Below are positions 13,006 to 27,279 of a DNA stretch of 64,000 bases, piece after piece. The stretch comes from Aptenodytes patagonicus (lineage: Eukaryota > Chordata > Aves > Sphenisciformes > Spheniscidae): assembly GCF_965638725.1 (NCBI RefSeq), contig NC_134950.1:146063636-146127635 (forward strand), read 5' to 3'. A model generated the notes under the pieces. That model ran no database searches. It was not told the origin of the DNA and worked only from the letters and a program-made list of their open reading frames with translations. How positions within the stretch are numbered: the stretch's first letter is position 1; each line of letters begins with the position of its first letter. Both the position numbers and the translations under genes were made by a program.

Positions 13006-16000
13006 GTCTCTATGCCTGCTTTCCCTCTGCCATAGCTTGGAAACTCATGTTTGCTTCTGCTGAGGTGTCTGGAACAGCTGCTAGTGTTGGGGACAGAGGG
13101 AGGATGTCTGTTCCCAGCAGCAGTCTTTCCCTTGCTTTCCCCACTCCGTAAGGCCACCTGTGATGGGTGTAGCCCAGCTCCGAATCCTGAAATTTGGGGT
13201 GGTAAATTTCCATTTTGCCTGTATTATGGGAAGCTCTGGATGAACTTGTCCTGTGTTTGGGGCCTTTCAGAGCCAGTAGACCTGACCGGTTGAGTCGTTC
13301 TCACCTGCTGAGAGATTTTAGCACTCAGCATGAAACCCATTGGAAAGGCATCAGGAGTTTCCAGCCAAATATATAAGTCACTCCAGGATCTACTGGAACT
13401 TGGCCTGGTTTTACTCAACCAAGCAAAGTCAAGCCAAGCCAAGCAAATAAACAGTCATTTTCAAAATATGTCCTGAGTCTTCAGGTGCAGAATCGAACTC
13501 CAAACAAATGGGAGGTAGCTCCTGGTTTTTACTGAAACTGTGTTAAATGTTTTGGGTGAATAGTACAAAACAGAATTTTTTTAGGGGACTGAAACTGGTT
13601 GCAAATATGAATCATCTGCAGATAAATTCAGCTGAATAAAGAGTAAAACATATTATATGCAAAAGAAGCATTTAATTCCTGAATTTTCTGAAGAAAAATA
13701 AAAAAATCATTTTAGAAATGCTAGAATGTTTACTTTTGACATTTGCAAAATAAACTTCTCTTTAGTGTTTAATAATGGCCCACTGTAAAAAGAGAAGATT
13801 TTAAAATGAAAGCAAAAATCACTATAGATTAGCTTGATCCTAAAAAAAAAAAATCCCCTATTTTTCCAAAACCATAAAATGTCTCTTTTGATTAAAACTC
13901 AACTGATTAAATTTTCTTTTCCTTTTCCTTTAGTGACTAAACCAAAAAATTACTTGCTTGTCTAGCTCTGTTTTGGGTTATATTATGGAAGTTTTACAAA
14001 GTGGTTCACATTAAATTGAATGCATTCATAACAAATTATAGCTGCATTTTCCAGCAAGAGTAAATACAATTTTTTATCTTTGTTTGCAAATAATGGTAAC
14101 TGCTACATGAATATCAATGAGGAAGGATAGAAAGGAGAAGTTCAAAAATTTAAATTTGCACGGTTATTGAAGCTTCTTGTTTTAAGTGCTTAATGCCGAT
14201 TAATGCAGATGCCACATTTTCCCTTTCTTCTTCATGATTGTTTTGACTTCCTCAGCTTAAGGAAAACATTCAGAAGAAATCAGTTTCTCTTTCTTTCCCC
14301 CCTCCATTCTTTTTTCTTCTTTTTTGACTGGGTATGGCTTCCCTAATTCTTCTCTTTCTTTGAGTCCTTCAGTGCTGTTAAATGCTTTTAAACTAAAATT
14401 TGTTTAATGACTTTTTTCATGGAAAATTTGCTTTGTTGATTCCTTTTAAAAAAAGGCAGTTTATTTTAACAGAAGAATAACTGACTTTTTGTGTAATCAT
14501 TCACTTCAGTGGGTGCTTGCCAAAAGGACTGCACAAACGAAACGCTGTCTCTAATCTCACTTGGCCATGCAGAGGAGTGAGCTCCCCACATACTTATTTG
14601 CAAGTTGATTTGAGGGAGAGCTGCGAGGGAAGGCAGCTCCCCCATGAGAGAGTGAGTCCCCATGAGCCAGAGCTGTCATCCCTTTTCTCCTAGTTAGACA
14701 CCTGGGAGGTATGTGAGGTAGCATAAGTCCGAGGAATGTGTCAGTCCCCGTAGACATTATTAGCAAGGACTTTCTCTCCCCCATGCAGTGCATGGCACTT
14801 CTGGCTGAGCTGAGTCCCCTTCTCCACCTTCCTCTGGAGCAGCAGATGTCAGTCACTGCTGTAAGCTGGATAGTGCGCTGATTTACTGCTGGTATGTTGC
14901 TGTTGGTAATTAGAGATGGTTTTCACTCACAGAAAACCCCTTGGCTTGTACATAAAATAGGCAAAACCCCATCCTTTCACCCCAAAACCAAATGGCATTG
15001 CACACATTGCACCCACTCTCTTCCCACTCAAAACAGGGTGGCTTCACTCCTGCCATCCAGTCTCCAGCCCACTGTCCCTTGGGTCATGCCCAGGCCAGGA
15101 GGGTGTTTTGCACCCTCTCCGCGGGCAGGGCAGTGCTTCAGCCTGTAGCCTGCTCATTTACATGCATGGATGCAGTGGTGGTGATGAGAGCTACAGAGAG
15201 GGCTGGTCCCTTGGCCTCTGCTATGCCATGCATAGGAATGCAGCAATGTGTAATTTCCTTGTAAAAGCTGGAGGTATTTGCCCAGATCACCGATACCTAA
15301 AACCATTGCTATTACTAATTGCCATTTTATTGTGCCAACAGAGTGACAGCTACCTCCCAAAGGAAAGCAGACACAATCTATATCTGTCCTAAGCAATTTA
15401 TAATTAAAAGGTCCCAATCCTATGCTGCTTTCTGTGATCTGTATAGTCTATATTTGCATTAGGTCTTCACCCAGATTTAGCTTTAGAGCTTATCAACCTT
15501 CGTCAGGGTGCTGAGGGTCCCTGTAAAGGCAGCACAGCTTCTAGAGAGAGATTTGGAGAGCTTGATTTCACGTAAGGCTTCTGAATCACCATTATAGTTT
15601 ACAGCAGAAAGTTTACTCTTAGTTTTTAGACTCGTTCATAACTGCTCCAAAATACGTATTGCCATATTTAGTCATCATCTACTTTGACACTTCTTGCTCT
15701 TTATAGTCTTTGTGGTTTTGCTTCACTGTCGGTCATTGTGATTTCCCTTTCAGCCCTTACTAAAGTTCAGAATTTTCACTTTTTCTCCCCTTTGCAGTGG
15801 TGAGGATTCTCTTCAACGAAACACCCACACCTATTTTAATTTGTGATGCTTCCCTGATATCCTTTTTTAAAAGGTATGGCCTCTTGCTGGAGTGGAAAAA
15901 TCTTGCAGGTTTTATTCCCTTGAGTTGTTTTTACCCAGTTATCTAGATCGTATCAGTGGAGCTGACTGAATGAGGCAGAGCCATCCACTTGAAATGTCTG

Positions 16001-16960
16001 CATGATCGAGACTCTAGTTACTACGACTGAGAGACATTAAAGTCTGCAATATGAAAGACATTTTCCTTTCAGAACACATTTCCAAACCCAAAGTGGCAGA
16101 TAGTAGTTTTCTGTTGCTGGGCTATATTAATTTCTGGTGTAATCTCATAAAATGTAGTAGAATTACACCAAGAAGGAATGTAAAGCTCCAACTTGAAATT
16201 TCAGTTCTGCTTCACAGAGCTATAAATTGCAGTGGTCTGGCATAAGCATCTATGGAAACACTAATTGCTTAAAACTAAATGTATATTGTTGTGTTCAAGG
16301 AGGTCACACAGCTCTGCTTACTTTTTTGTGATTATTTACCTTAAACATCCAAGCAGAAAAAGCAGACCATGCCATATACATGGAAATACTTAAATGACCA
16401 CAGCAATGAATGATTTAGTGCAGATTACCTGAAAGATATTTTCACATTTTGCATTTTAAACACTGCCATGTTGTCTGAAAGTTTTGGGACATGTCTGTGA
16501 ACAACTGCAGAGCAGCGCATGTCAGAAGTACAGGAAAGTAATGGCAATCTGGAATAACAAACTCTAATTTTCAGTTTGTGAAGGAAGATTTCTGTGCATT
16601 ATGGGTTATTATGTTATTATGTGTAGTATAGGCAAGCTTAGAGGCTTCAGTGAATTTGGCACCTCATGATGCAAGGCATAGTAGAAACATAGTGAGAGAC
16701 AATCTTTTCTGAAAACATTACTTACAATGTGCAAGACAAGAGTGGAAGAGCATAGAAAAATGAAGCCCTTGGAGATCACAGTGTAGATCAGTGGCTGAGT
16801 CCAGAATATAAACTGAGTTTCCAAACTCTTAATTGATCCCTTCTTATTTGGATCCCACTGCCATAGTAATGAGGTTAAATCTAAGCATTGGGAACCAAAA
16901 GCTTAATTTTTTTGTAATAGTAACAATCAGTAACGTGTGGTGGCCATAATTGCAAATAAA
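13006..16960. other. Anonymous DNA, no gene recognised
   Basis: Nothing identifiable. A CAAGC/CAAGT-rich patch lies at about 13418-13447. A moderately GC-richer patch at about 14560-15260 has several overlapping short open frames on both strands (84-99 codons), which is the pattern expected from low stop-codon density rather than coding. The minus-strand GTTCGA-type motif at about 13490 has no matching tRNA A box. Confidence 0.5.
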
Positions 16961-17218
16961 TTAGTTTAACTTTGGAACTTTCTGTATAAAACTGATGGAT
17001 TTTGCCACTTTTAATCCCACCATAAGCATTCCTTGTTCATTACGCACAATGTTGTTGCCAGCTACATGGAGAGCACAGGGAAGCTTATACAGGGAAAGCT
17101 GAAGGAATTTCCACAACCGTTCCACCATAGGGCTGGCATTGTCACTTTTCTCTGGGTTCAGTGGCATACTGAGGGATTCAGCCACAACATAAAGTAATTG
17201 AAAACATTCCCAGGACAT
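16961..17218 (-). CDS. Candidate terminal coding exon, unidentified protein
   Basis: On the minus strand a CTACTTTTTTTCAG acceptor is followed directly by an 85-codon open frame starting MSWECFQLLYVVAESL and ending KVPKLN with a TAA stop at 16963-16961. The amino-acid make-up is ordinary for a globular protein (mixed charged and hydrophobic residues, several Trp/Met, no low-complexity runs), and codon choice is varied. I cannot assign a family. No polyadenylation signal is obvious just downstream, and no upstream partner exon was identified. Open frames of this length are expected by chance at this base composition, so the support is the splice site plus composition only. It could equally be a stray frame in an intron. 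Confidence 0.25.
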   Translation of the reverse strand: MSWECFQLLYVVAESLSMPLNPEKSDNASPMVERLWKFLQLSLYKLPCALHVAGNNIVRNEQGMLMVGLKVAKSISFIQKVPKLN

Positions 17219-18431
17219 CTGAAAAAAAGTAGCCATGCTCTCATCTCACTAAAATATCATTCCCTTGCAAGGAATAGCCCAGTAAAAACAGTGTCACATT
17301 ACTTTAACAGAAGCATTTAACATTTTTACTGACAGAATGTAAAGCATGTGGTTATGGAGTGTGAAATCCTCATTAAAATTCCTTTTTAAAGGAATTTAAA
17401 GGAAAATCAGTTGAATAAATATCCAGTAATTGTCACAGTGCCCTCATTGCTGTAGTTTTACAATACAATAATTCTCTCCATTGATCAGCTTTATTCTCCT
17501 ATCATATAAAGAGCTCGGATTCTTCTTCAGGCATTTACTACCTGTCAGGGGCATTTCTGATATTGGGAAGTCTAAAGCTATAGAAATATGTTGCAGTAAC
17601 TGTGGGCTGGGTCATACCGGTGCATTCATGGAGCTTCTCTGTGCTGCTCCTCTGGAGCAGTGGCAGTTGCCTCTCCCTGCACACCTCTCCCACTTTCCTT
17701 GTTGCCTGGTGCGTACGGAGAATATGGGATTCCCGAATGAGCTGGTGAATCAGAAGTGGGAAGCAACACCGATCCATCCCACCATGCTCAAGTCTCCTTT
17801 GGGCTTCTCTCTTTGCTCAGCTCCTTAGAGAGGATTTCTGTAAACCACAGTGTGCTATAGGACCATGCAGCCTGGGAGAGAAGGGATGGGACACTAAACT
17901 GATACAGAAGGGGTGTGCCCTCCTTATAAATGATCCTGGAATAGCTGAAGGTTTTAGGGAGAACTTCAATATCTTGAAGTTAGTCCTAGAGTTTCTTCAA
18001 AAGTGGGAGGGAATGGTAAAACTCTGCCCCTGGATTGAAGGCTATTGGAGAAATTTGATATGGGGGGGTGTGTGTGTGTATGCATATGTGTGTCCAGGGT
18101 CTCTTCCGACTATTAACTTTAATAAGCAGTAGTACTATCTTTAGCTTGGTCCTGTCACTATTTTAAAGCACCTGGCAGTTCAAAAGGACTGGAGATGTGG
18201 GGTATTGAATGTATCTTAAAAGAGCTGCTGGCTTTCCTAGTGGCAAATGATTCTTATTTTGGCTAAACTAGAAAATATTTAAATTTTCTTATCTCCAAGC
18301 TGTTATGAAAATGTCTCTGCATGTTGCAGAGTTAAGAGTTTGTAGCTATGTGACTCCAATAACACATGAGGTTCTCAAGAGAAAATTCACAAAGGCCTAA
18401 TTTTAAAACATTTTTGCTGCCAAAGTTATTA
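17219..18431. other. Anonymous DNA with short palindrome and GT repeat
   Basis: No gene recognised. A perfect 10-bp inverted repeat with a 2-nt spacer lies at 17376-17397 (AAATTCCTTT / AAAGGAATTT). A G-run followed by a GT-rich microsatellite is at about 18061-18093. The 115-codon plus frame at 17481-17828 has no recognisable domain. Confidence 0.55.
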
Positions 18432-18692
18432 AATCATAGAATCATAGAATATCTCAAGTTGGAAGGGACCCATAAGGATCACTGAGTCCAACTCCCTGCT
18501 CCTTGCAGGACTACCTAAAACTAAACCATATGACTAAGAGCGTTGTCCAGATGCTCCTTGAACTCTGATAGGCTTGGTGCCGTGACCACTTCCCTGGAGA
18601 GCCTGTTTCAGTGACCGACCACCCTCTCAGTGAAGAACGTTTTCATAATGTCCAACCTGAACTTCCCCTGATGCAGCTTCATTGCAAGGAAA
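18432..18692 (-). mobile_element. CR1 LINE, 5'-truncated 3' end (avian type)
   Basis: The plus strand begins ATCATAGAATCATAGAAT, the reverse complement of the (ATTCTATG)n terminus that ends avian CR1 elements. It continues with 'tcaagttggaagggaccca', 'gagtccaactccctgctcc', 'aggcttggtgccgtgacca' and 'gaacgttttcataatgtcc', the normal 3' region read from the other strand. The element lies on the minus strand and is truncated at about 18692, so only about 260 bp of non-coding 3' sequence and ORF2 edge remain. It is the least diverged repeat in the window and the best evidence that the host is a bird. Confidence 0.93.
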
Positions 18693-21600
18693 CGTTATAA
18701 AAAAATCAGATAGTCTATGAAAAGTGAGTGTGTTAAAATTGGAGGTCAAAACCCATTGCTAGCATGTGAAAGAGAGAGATTCTTGTCTTAAGATGCAAAC
18801 TTGCACTGAACTTTAACTGTTGAGTAGCAAGACTATGCCTTTAGTCCAGGCTGGACTGCTCCAGAAAGTTCAGTAGTGGGGACACTGTGATGTGCCAAAG
18901 AAACCAGTCCAAGTAATCGACTGTATGGTTATTGAGAAATCATACACAAAATGATCTAGTTAAATGCATCTGAGAATAGATAAAAATGTTCAATACAAAG
19001 CTGGTATATTTTTCTTCACATTTTAACCAGAAGGTGGCATTATATCATGTCTTTTGCAGGCAAACCATCTCTTTTTTTTTTTTCTTTATAAGAAGACTAG
19101 GGCTTTACAAACAACACTAACTCAGGTTTTTCGTTTTTGTTGTTCTTGGGGGGGTTTATTTGTTTTTATAGATGCGATGAATCATCATTCATACATGTGT
19201 GATCCACACTGAAAAAGTGTTCTCTCTGTGTACTCTAACTTTGCTGGAAGACCGATACTCTCATTATTGTTTTACCATCCATATATATTTCTGGTCAAAA
19301 AAATTTGAAGAACTTTATCTAGAATACTACCTGTATATACTCTGTTGTGAAATGTTATTTCTGTTCACAGCTATGTTTGAAATAATTTATAATGATGCCA
19401 AAAGAAATTATACTGCATTGATTCACAACCCAGGCAATTGCTTACCACTAAATGTACAAATCTCTTATTTATGGTGACTGAATAAAGCTGTTCTCTTAGA
19501 ACAGAAACAGGGCCTGCTTAAAAGCCAGAAACCAAAGCAGGGAGTTGAAATGGTCTGTGAATGAGTGGGAGAGATTTACATTTTACAAACTACTGAAATG
19601 CATATACTATTTTTCTTCTTAAGCGAGATTAGAGAAAGTTGCAAGATACTTAACCAGCCCATCAGAGTCCTCAGAGGTTTGAGCAGGTATCTGAAATCAG
19701 GAAGGAATGTCAGCTGTTTTAAGAAAATGTGTTTGTGTGTGTGTGTATGATTTTTGAAAGGCACAGGATTATGAGTCAGATGTCATGCTCCTATAGTCCA
19801 TGGCCTCACACAGATTATGGGAAAAGATGTCTAAAGGGGATGACAGTTTCCAAGATTGGGTCAGTCTCTTCAGCCACCCATCGTGTGGACTCTGCAATGG
19901 CTTCTCATCTGGGTCTGTGCCAATTTTAGTCATGTCCTATCAGTATGGGCAGCTGTCCACTGGAAACCACACAGACACGAGCAACTAACCGTAAGAGGGT
20001 GACAGCTGCTTATCATCTGAACTAATCCAGCATCCTAAATACTGAAGATCTATTTTACCTGTCCTTGATCAGTTTCTTAGGCAATTTTGCACAGGAACTA
20101 CAAATAGTGAGCCAGCAAACACATTCTGCTGAGCTACAAGCCTACCCCATACTGGAAGGAAGTATCCATCCCAAAGCACTGATTTTCGATAACAGCTTTT
20201 CTGGTGCTTTGCTAGAATATTTTCACATCAAAGTGGAAACAGAGCTGTATCTGAAAGTGAAATACATTTAACCTTTCTATGGTGATCCCACAACCAACAT
20301 CTCTGCTCTTCACATTGGGAAAGGCATACGTTTCTATGGTATAATTCCTTATGTATATATGGGGTCAGGGTCAGTTCACAATGGCGTTCATGCAAACCTT
20401 CTAAATCCAGCCAAAAGCAAGGAAGTATATGTGTCAAAATCAGAAATTCTGTTGCACTAGGCTTGCACAGAGCCTATGGTCAGTATGGCTGCCCAAACTT
20501 TTAGACTTTCAGAAACAGCAGCTTGACTCACCACAAGGGACTTATATAAATGCTTTTAGAAACAGGCATAATAATCATCTCCTGGTTAGCAAATCATGTT
20601 GACTGGTTGACATAGAAACATCCCTGCAGCAGCAAGTAACAAAGATCGTATCATACAATTGACAGGTTTGATGTGTTCCTGTGCTGTACATGGTTGCAAG
20701 CCATATGCATCCTCTACAATGTGCAATCCAATCCAAGATATTACACCAAAACAGTTAAGAGACCTACTGATACTGTATTGCATCAGTTTGAAAGCACTGG
20801 CATGGTCTGTGTTTCCTATTTTGAGGACCAAATACTGGCACTGCCATACCCTAGAATCTGTGGACCATGTGCCTTCATTTTATCACAGCACTGAACCAAA
20901 CCTTCTATCTGTATTCTGGAGGGTACTGCAAGCATGCAGCTAAGACCTTTCCATTTCTAATTATATATGATGGAAAAGGTCATGAGACAGATGAGAAACC
21001 ATATTCAATCAATATCAGACTGATTTTTTTCCCCCCACTGATTTTGGAAAGTGTTTCCATGGTTAGTAACACTCTGGGGTACACAGAGAAAGAACAGTTA
21101 ACTGATGTGCCTGTAAACATATTTATCTGGCATTTTGCTTCACTGAGCATAGAAGTCATCTGGCCAATCTTAATTTTTTTCTAAGGGACCATCACAAAAA
21201 GACCCCGTAACACAAAGGAAAAACAATCTGCAAATGCTCGCTTGAAATGTGGCCTTTCCTGCCTAGTTACAGAATGAAATTGATACACAGCTGCAGATTT
21301 GTTGACCTGCACATGAGATTGAAACTATAATACGAAAAAAATGAAATTCTTCCCTGATGATAGATTTTTCTCTATTTAGATACCACTAGTGGGAACAATA
21401 ATGACTGGAAGGATCTGCAGACCCCTGTATAATGTTAGAGAATGTCATGTTGAGAAAGGGCATATGTTCTCCACATCACTGCTCCTTAATCTTCTCAGAT
21501 TTTCACAAAGAAATCATATTAATCAAATCTGCTTTCAGCTATATGAAAAGTGCAGTTTGAATGGTTCACAGCTTAGGAAGAAATTGAATGTAGAAGAAAA

Positions 21601-24600
21601 CCTTGGATAGAAATAAGCCCAGAACTTAAAATAACTTGCTGTTGTCAGTATCTCACTTTATGATTCTGAATAGCTGTGACAATTATGCATCAGAAAGCTC
21701 TGAAACTGCCCCATACTGTGGCTATGGAGTGGTCCGTGAAGGCAATACAGGAGCAGAGGAATTGCCAGATGAAATCAGACTGGTGAGCCATCTGCTACTG
21801 GCTTGAAAAGAAAAAAAGCAAACCCAACAAAAGATTCTACCCAGAAATATATCAGCAAGGGGCAAAATTCTGCCTGACACTGAACAGATGCACTGCTCTC
21901 CCACCTCATTTGAAAATCTGCTTGGGAGTTTGAGGAAGATTGGGCTGTATATGTATGAGGTACAGGTTTTGTTCCAGTCTCGCTCCCTTTGCATTGCTGC
22001 ATTGGGGACAAAGTGAGGGGGCAGAGAGTGGGGACATCCCTTCAGTTCCATGCCACAGAGGGATGGGTATGGAGGGGAAAGCGGTCGGCACTCTGTAATG
22101 ACTGGGAGAAGCCAGTGTACTCCTCCACATACAGGGGCTGTCTTGGACTCATCATGCTTTCTTAAAGCAGGATAATCTTTCAGTGCTCCCTCTGACATGG
22201 AGCTGCATCCTCGTTTTGGGTTGTTTTGGAGGCAGCCTTAAATCTGTGGGAATATATTGTTTTATTAAATATACCAAATAAAAGCCACAACACTTGTATG
22301 TGGTTTCTGCATTGCTATTAGTGTTTGGTGTTTACTTGACATGACTGTTGTGTTTGGCACCATTCAGAATATGGAGGAAGACCTGTTCCCCGTGCCTGAA
22401 TGCTGATGTTCTGATGACCCAGTCTTGCTCCCATTGAAATCACAGGGATCCTTGCTGCTGACTTCGGATATGAAGAATAGGGTGGACCTGAAGGTGCTCC
22501 AGGAGCAGCACTCCTTTCCTTTCTGTTAAATTTGAATATCAGACTTGTAGGTAGATGATCATCATATCACAAAGTAAACTTTGAGATATGAATGACAGAA
22601 TGTTGGTTCTGGCAATAGGATCTAAAGGGCACTTCTCTGTCATTTAAAACAAAGCTAACCGCATTTCTTTTGAAGGTAAAGTGTATTTAATTCTAGAAAA
22701 AAACATGAATAAAAAAGAGGCACCAATCTAATGAGGATTATATTTTAAATTGGTGCCAGAAAAACAGGATATTCCTGAGGTCTTTCTGAACATGTCTACT
22801 TCTGTCTGGACTCTGGAGAAAATCTACTAATAGCAAAGGCATGACATTAGATTACAACCACAAAATTGCAGTCTTAAGACTGTAATGAAAATGGGTTAAG
22901 TCTATACTATTTCCTATTCCTCTTATAATCCCTTCCATAAGAATAGCCTTTCCTGGAATTATTGAAAAGGAAATTCTCCCTTGCTTGTAAATGTCATTTC
23001 ATTTTTCTTCTCACTATATTTGTAAAGATAGCTGAAACTGTTTAGCTTACCATTTTTCAGAATGCTATCCAAATCTGAGGATGGTTGCTATAAAAGGAAT
23101 CTAGCATGGGCTAACAGTTATTATACTGTGGTATTTGAAATCAGGAGTGTTTAATTATGTACAGACACATGGTAAAGTCAAACTTCTAGGGAGAAATGAG
23201 AAATGAGATTTCTAGTCTATGGGGCTTGCAGAAGCTCAGGATCCAGGTGTAAGACCTCTGTCTGCTCTGGTTGCTGTTGGTATTGACTACTATGCATACC
23301 CCAAGGCATTCCTAGCTCTTGACGGGAAGACAGCCTTCAGATTTGCAGGTCTTTTGCTAGGTGGAATATGATGGATCTCAGTCAAGTGGAGGAACACATT
23401 TGTGCTCAAAAATATAATTCTGTAAGAACATGATCTTTTTTTTTCTTTCAGTAAGTCCCAATTCTCATGCTGGTGAGAGTGGAGGTACTTATTGTAGTTA
23501 AGGCAAAAGGTTTCCAACACACAGGCTGTAGTTGGGTGTTAAGTGGCATGACTGGGGAGCAGGAGAGGCTGTGGGCCTCAGAAGTGTAGTGGTGGGGACC
23601 AGTGTGCCAGTGCTATTCATTAGGTCCGTAGTGATTCCCTGCTCATATGGAGGTGCCTTCACAATGACATCAGTCAGGAGTGAGTCATGAAAAGGTGAAA
23701 TGCTCTACGCATGGCAGGGAGAAGACTCATATTGTGTGTGCCCGACATAGCTGATAGGGGTATGCGCCGTTAATACGGCTCTTTTGAGACAGGCGGGCTT
23801 TGCTGTGTGTGCTACATACGTGTGCCTGCAGAAGCAGCAAGTTAGGTCCTGTGACCTGCCTTTGCAGGAGCATGGGCACCACTCACTTGCAGCACTGTTT
23901 GCTTTGAAACAATCGCTTAGATGTAAATGACTCATTTTGAGGTGTTGGAAGTCATGCTGGTTGGTGTAGCATTCAGCTGTCTAACAGCCTCAAGCTCAGT
24001 GCAGGAAAGAAAAGACAAATTTTTCACTGGAGTGGTAAAAAAATAAAGAGAGGAGCATGCTGCTTAGATTGCCTTTTTGATGCTATTGGAAATCAGCCCA
24101 TCTAGAAATTGCAGTAGACAATCCGAGGTGAGCTATGATGTTTTAAAAGCACTGATTGAAGGAGATGATGAAGCTTGCTCGCATAGAGTCAGGCTTGCTG
24201 GCATGTTAAAATCAATGGCTGAAAGTATGGAAAACAACACCTAATTTGGAGAAAAAATACGGGTTTAGAATTATTTCCATTATTTTGGTATTATTATTTC
24301 TATTTTTGCTAGATCTTCAATCACTGACTGAATGGCCAGCTAATATGCGAAGGTGTCTGGTGTCCTGCAGCAGACTAGCAGTAGAGGTAACTTAGCAGGA
24401 AACCGTGATCAACTTGGTGCTTGTGATTTGGTTTTACTTGACTCTTCACTTTGCTTTTTGCCCAGACAAGTGGTTGGGAGTTGAAGCTGACTCTTTTTAG
24501 AGTTGTACTGAGCACAACACATGCTCTGCTGGTGGCAGTGGAGGGAGGCTGAACTCATCCAGGTGCCCTATCTTTCCAAGCCCTTTGTCTGTGAGGGTGG

Positions 24601-27279
24601 TGGTGAAGAGTGAAGGGTTTAGGACGTTCTTATTCCAGGTATACCATAGTGTAGTGTAGTGTAGTGTGTATATATAGATTCACCAGTTAAATTGACAGTT
24701 CCCCCAGGAAAAGTATAATCATAAGAGATTGTTATCTCTCTGCATGCTCCCATTCTGGACTCACTTTAGGTATTTCTATAGCAGGGATGACTTGTTAAAG
24801 AGATAAAACTATGTGTTCATTTCCTTCCTTGACGCAGCACATGCCTCTTCATAGCTCAGCACGAACTTCCAGTCACTTGGCCATTTTATCTGTCATGTAG
24901 GGACAGAAGAGGGAGTTGGCTAGTGTGAGTATGCTTCAGAAGATTTTGAGCTCACTTAGGTGGAGAAGTGAGCCGGACATAAATCCAGAGGAGGAGAAGG
25001 TGACATGGCCAGACTTGAAGTCCTGTGTCATTAGGCACAGGAAGGGTACCAAACCTGAACCTTCTTATGGTAGGAGTGCTCTGGAAGTCTCCATCTGAGT
25101 TGTGATTTTTGGAAAGTCTGCTCCTTATGGTAAGATGGACTAAAAAATTGATATTCATGAAGTGTAGAGGCTGCTCCCCCTGACATTTTCAGACAGAAGG
25201 TTATAAAATTTAAACCGGTGTATATTCTTTTGCAATTCAGAATGAAAATATGAAATTGTTGTTACGGATAGCCAAATACAGTCTATTTAATGAGGGAATT
25301 GGATACAGATCCATTCATGATTGCTAACTTTCTTCTGTCTCAGGAAGGCCTTCCTCCCAAGAAACTATTTGCAGGAAGTACATAGTAGGTAGAAGTCACT
25401 TTGTACCTGTTGTCTTTCTTCTGCTTTTTCTCTAAGGAACTGGTATTAATCACTGTCAGATGCAGGATACTGTGCTGACAGGGTCTTTGTTCTTACTCAG
25501 TGGTGTTCTGAAATTGTACTCTTATGTATCTCAGTTTCCATACCAACTGCTTGACTTCGCAGACTCTTGGGAAATGTTTGCTGCAGACATGGTTTTCTCT
25601 GAAACCTGAGAATCGCTTACATACACTTTATAGATCTCCCATTTTATAAATCTCTGCCTGTCTCCTCATCCTAGTCTTCTTTCCTGCCTACTTTTTTATT
25701 CCTCCATTGCATCCTCTGAAATGCCAGGTGTTTTGCTCCTTCTCCAGATACATTCCTGAATGTTGATTATGTGTCCTTGCCTCTCCCTTTCCTTCTCAAT
25801 AAAGAATTCACTTGTATCACTTGATCCAGCGGGCCACCTACCTTGGCAAATACTACATTATGTTGTTGTCCCTGGTGTTCTTGGACTTGACCAGAACTAG
25901 GATTAGTTCTGGTTCTTTCGTGTACCCACTAAACCACAGTACAGTTAGAACACGTTTTTTCTGTATTCAGTAGCTTATAAAAAGGGCAGCACATTACCCC
26001 AATCTAAATGCTAAAACATACTATATTTTGAATGGCTGGTTACACTTCCTCTTTGTCACAGGTGGCCAGGTTTGTAAAAAGGAGAGGAAAAGAATTGTAA
26101 GCCTATTAAAATTATTGAACTTTGAAAAGAACAGCTAGTATAATCCCTGTCTGTCTGTCACAGAATGGTTGAGTGTCTAGAAACATTACAGCATGTCTTA
26201 TGTAATTAATGAAAGTTGAAAATAGAAGTCATGTAGTCTAGACGAGGCATTTGTAACAAGAGTCAAAGTACCAAGATGGAACTAGGGCTGACTGGAAAAT
26301 ACCAACATATGGGTAAAAGGGGAAAACCAAAAGTTTTGACCTTAAACACAAAAATTGTCTGAAAATCAAAACTCAGATATGCAGTCAGGGACTTGATACA
26401 ATTTCTAGTTGGATTTCTTGTTGGTCTGTCATTCTCTATTGCTCAGTTTATTTATTCTGTGATATGCCATCTCTTGCTGATCCACCAAGTAGGACATGTA
26501 GTCCATCATGAAAACCAGGCTTATGAGGGCTATTGCGGGACAATGATGAAAAGGTTAAAGTTTTTGTTGAGAACTAGATATTGAAAAGTAATTTATTTGA
26601 AAAACCATAGGAAAAAAAATTATATGGCTATATATAAGCTCTAATTGGGACCAATTTTCTACAATCCTAATAGCCATTGTGATTTTTGTTTTCTTCAGAC
26701 GTGCCATGGCATGCTAAAGTAAATTACTAGAGGAGGTATACATAAGGGGCAAGAAAAATGTTTTTGTTATGATGCCATCTGTCCAATGCTAGCTGACTGC
26801 TGAGACAGTGGAAATGGAAATTAATATAATACAGTTTCTGTAATCTTCTTAAATCTCAAATTAAATTAGCATCAGGATTGGCACTTTTAGACTGAGTTGA
26901 TGGCTCTGATTATGGTTCCTTCTTGCCTTCTTTAGTTTCATTTATTGTTAGTTGCTATTATATGTTCATTAAAAAGTAATTTAATAAATCATGGGATTTT
27001 CTGCCTGTAAAACAATTATGAGAATGAAGAGTGATGGCAATGGTTGGGGAATATGCTGAAATTTGGTAACCCTTTGTGAAGGCAAAGCAGGACACAAAAA
27101 CCTTACTATTTAATTAAAAACTATTTAGTATAATAGTGCTTTCCACTCCATAAGTAAGTGAAGCGGACCTTGAGGCATCTTCTGGGTTCTAACTCTGTTT
27201 GTGCCATGGGTGAGTGTGCAAAGGTCACTTGCATCAGTATTTTTGGGAACCAGTGCTGATTAATCTGTTGGTTATTCAG
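18693..27279. other. Anonymous DNA with simple repeats, no gene recognised
   Basis: No mobile element was recognised. Simple repeats include a T-run at 19072-19083, GT at about 19731-19747 and a GTGTA-type tract at 24648-24669. The longest open frames (plus 20659-20943, 94 codons; minus 21722-22198, 158 codons) show no recognisable domains. The second sits in a GC-richer patch, which lowers stop frequency. Confidence 0.5.
24648..24669. repeat. Short pentanucleotide tandem repeat (GTAGT)n
   Basis: About four consecutive GTGTA/GTAGT units lie between 24648 and 24669 and run directly into a short TATATA stretch. It is a simple microsatellite with no associated feature. Confidence 0.85.

Noticed and set aside
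13440..13510. tRNA B-box-like motif (GAGTTCGATTCTG on the minus strand)
   Set aside because: No A box at the right distance and no cloverleaf.
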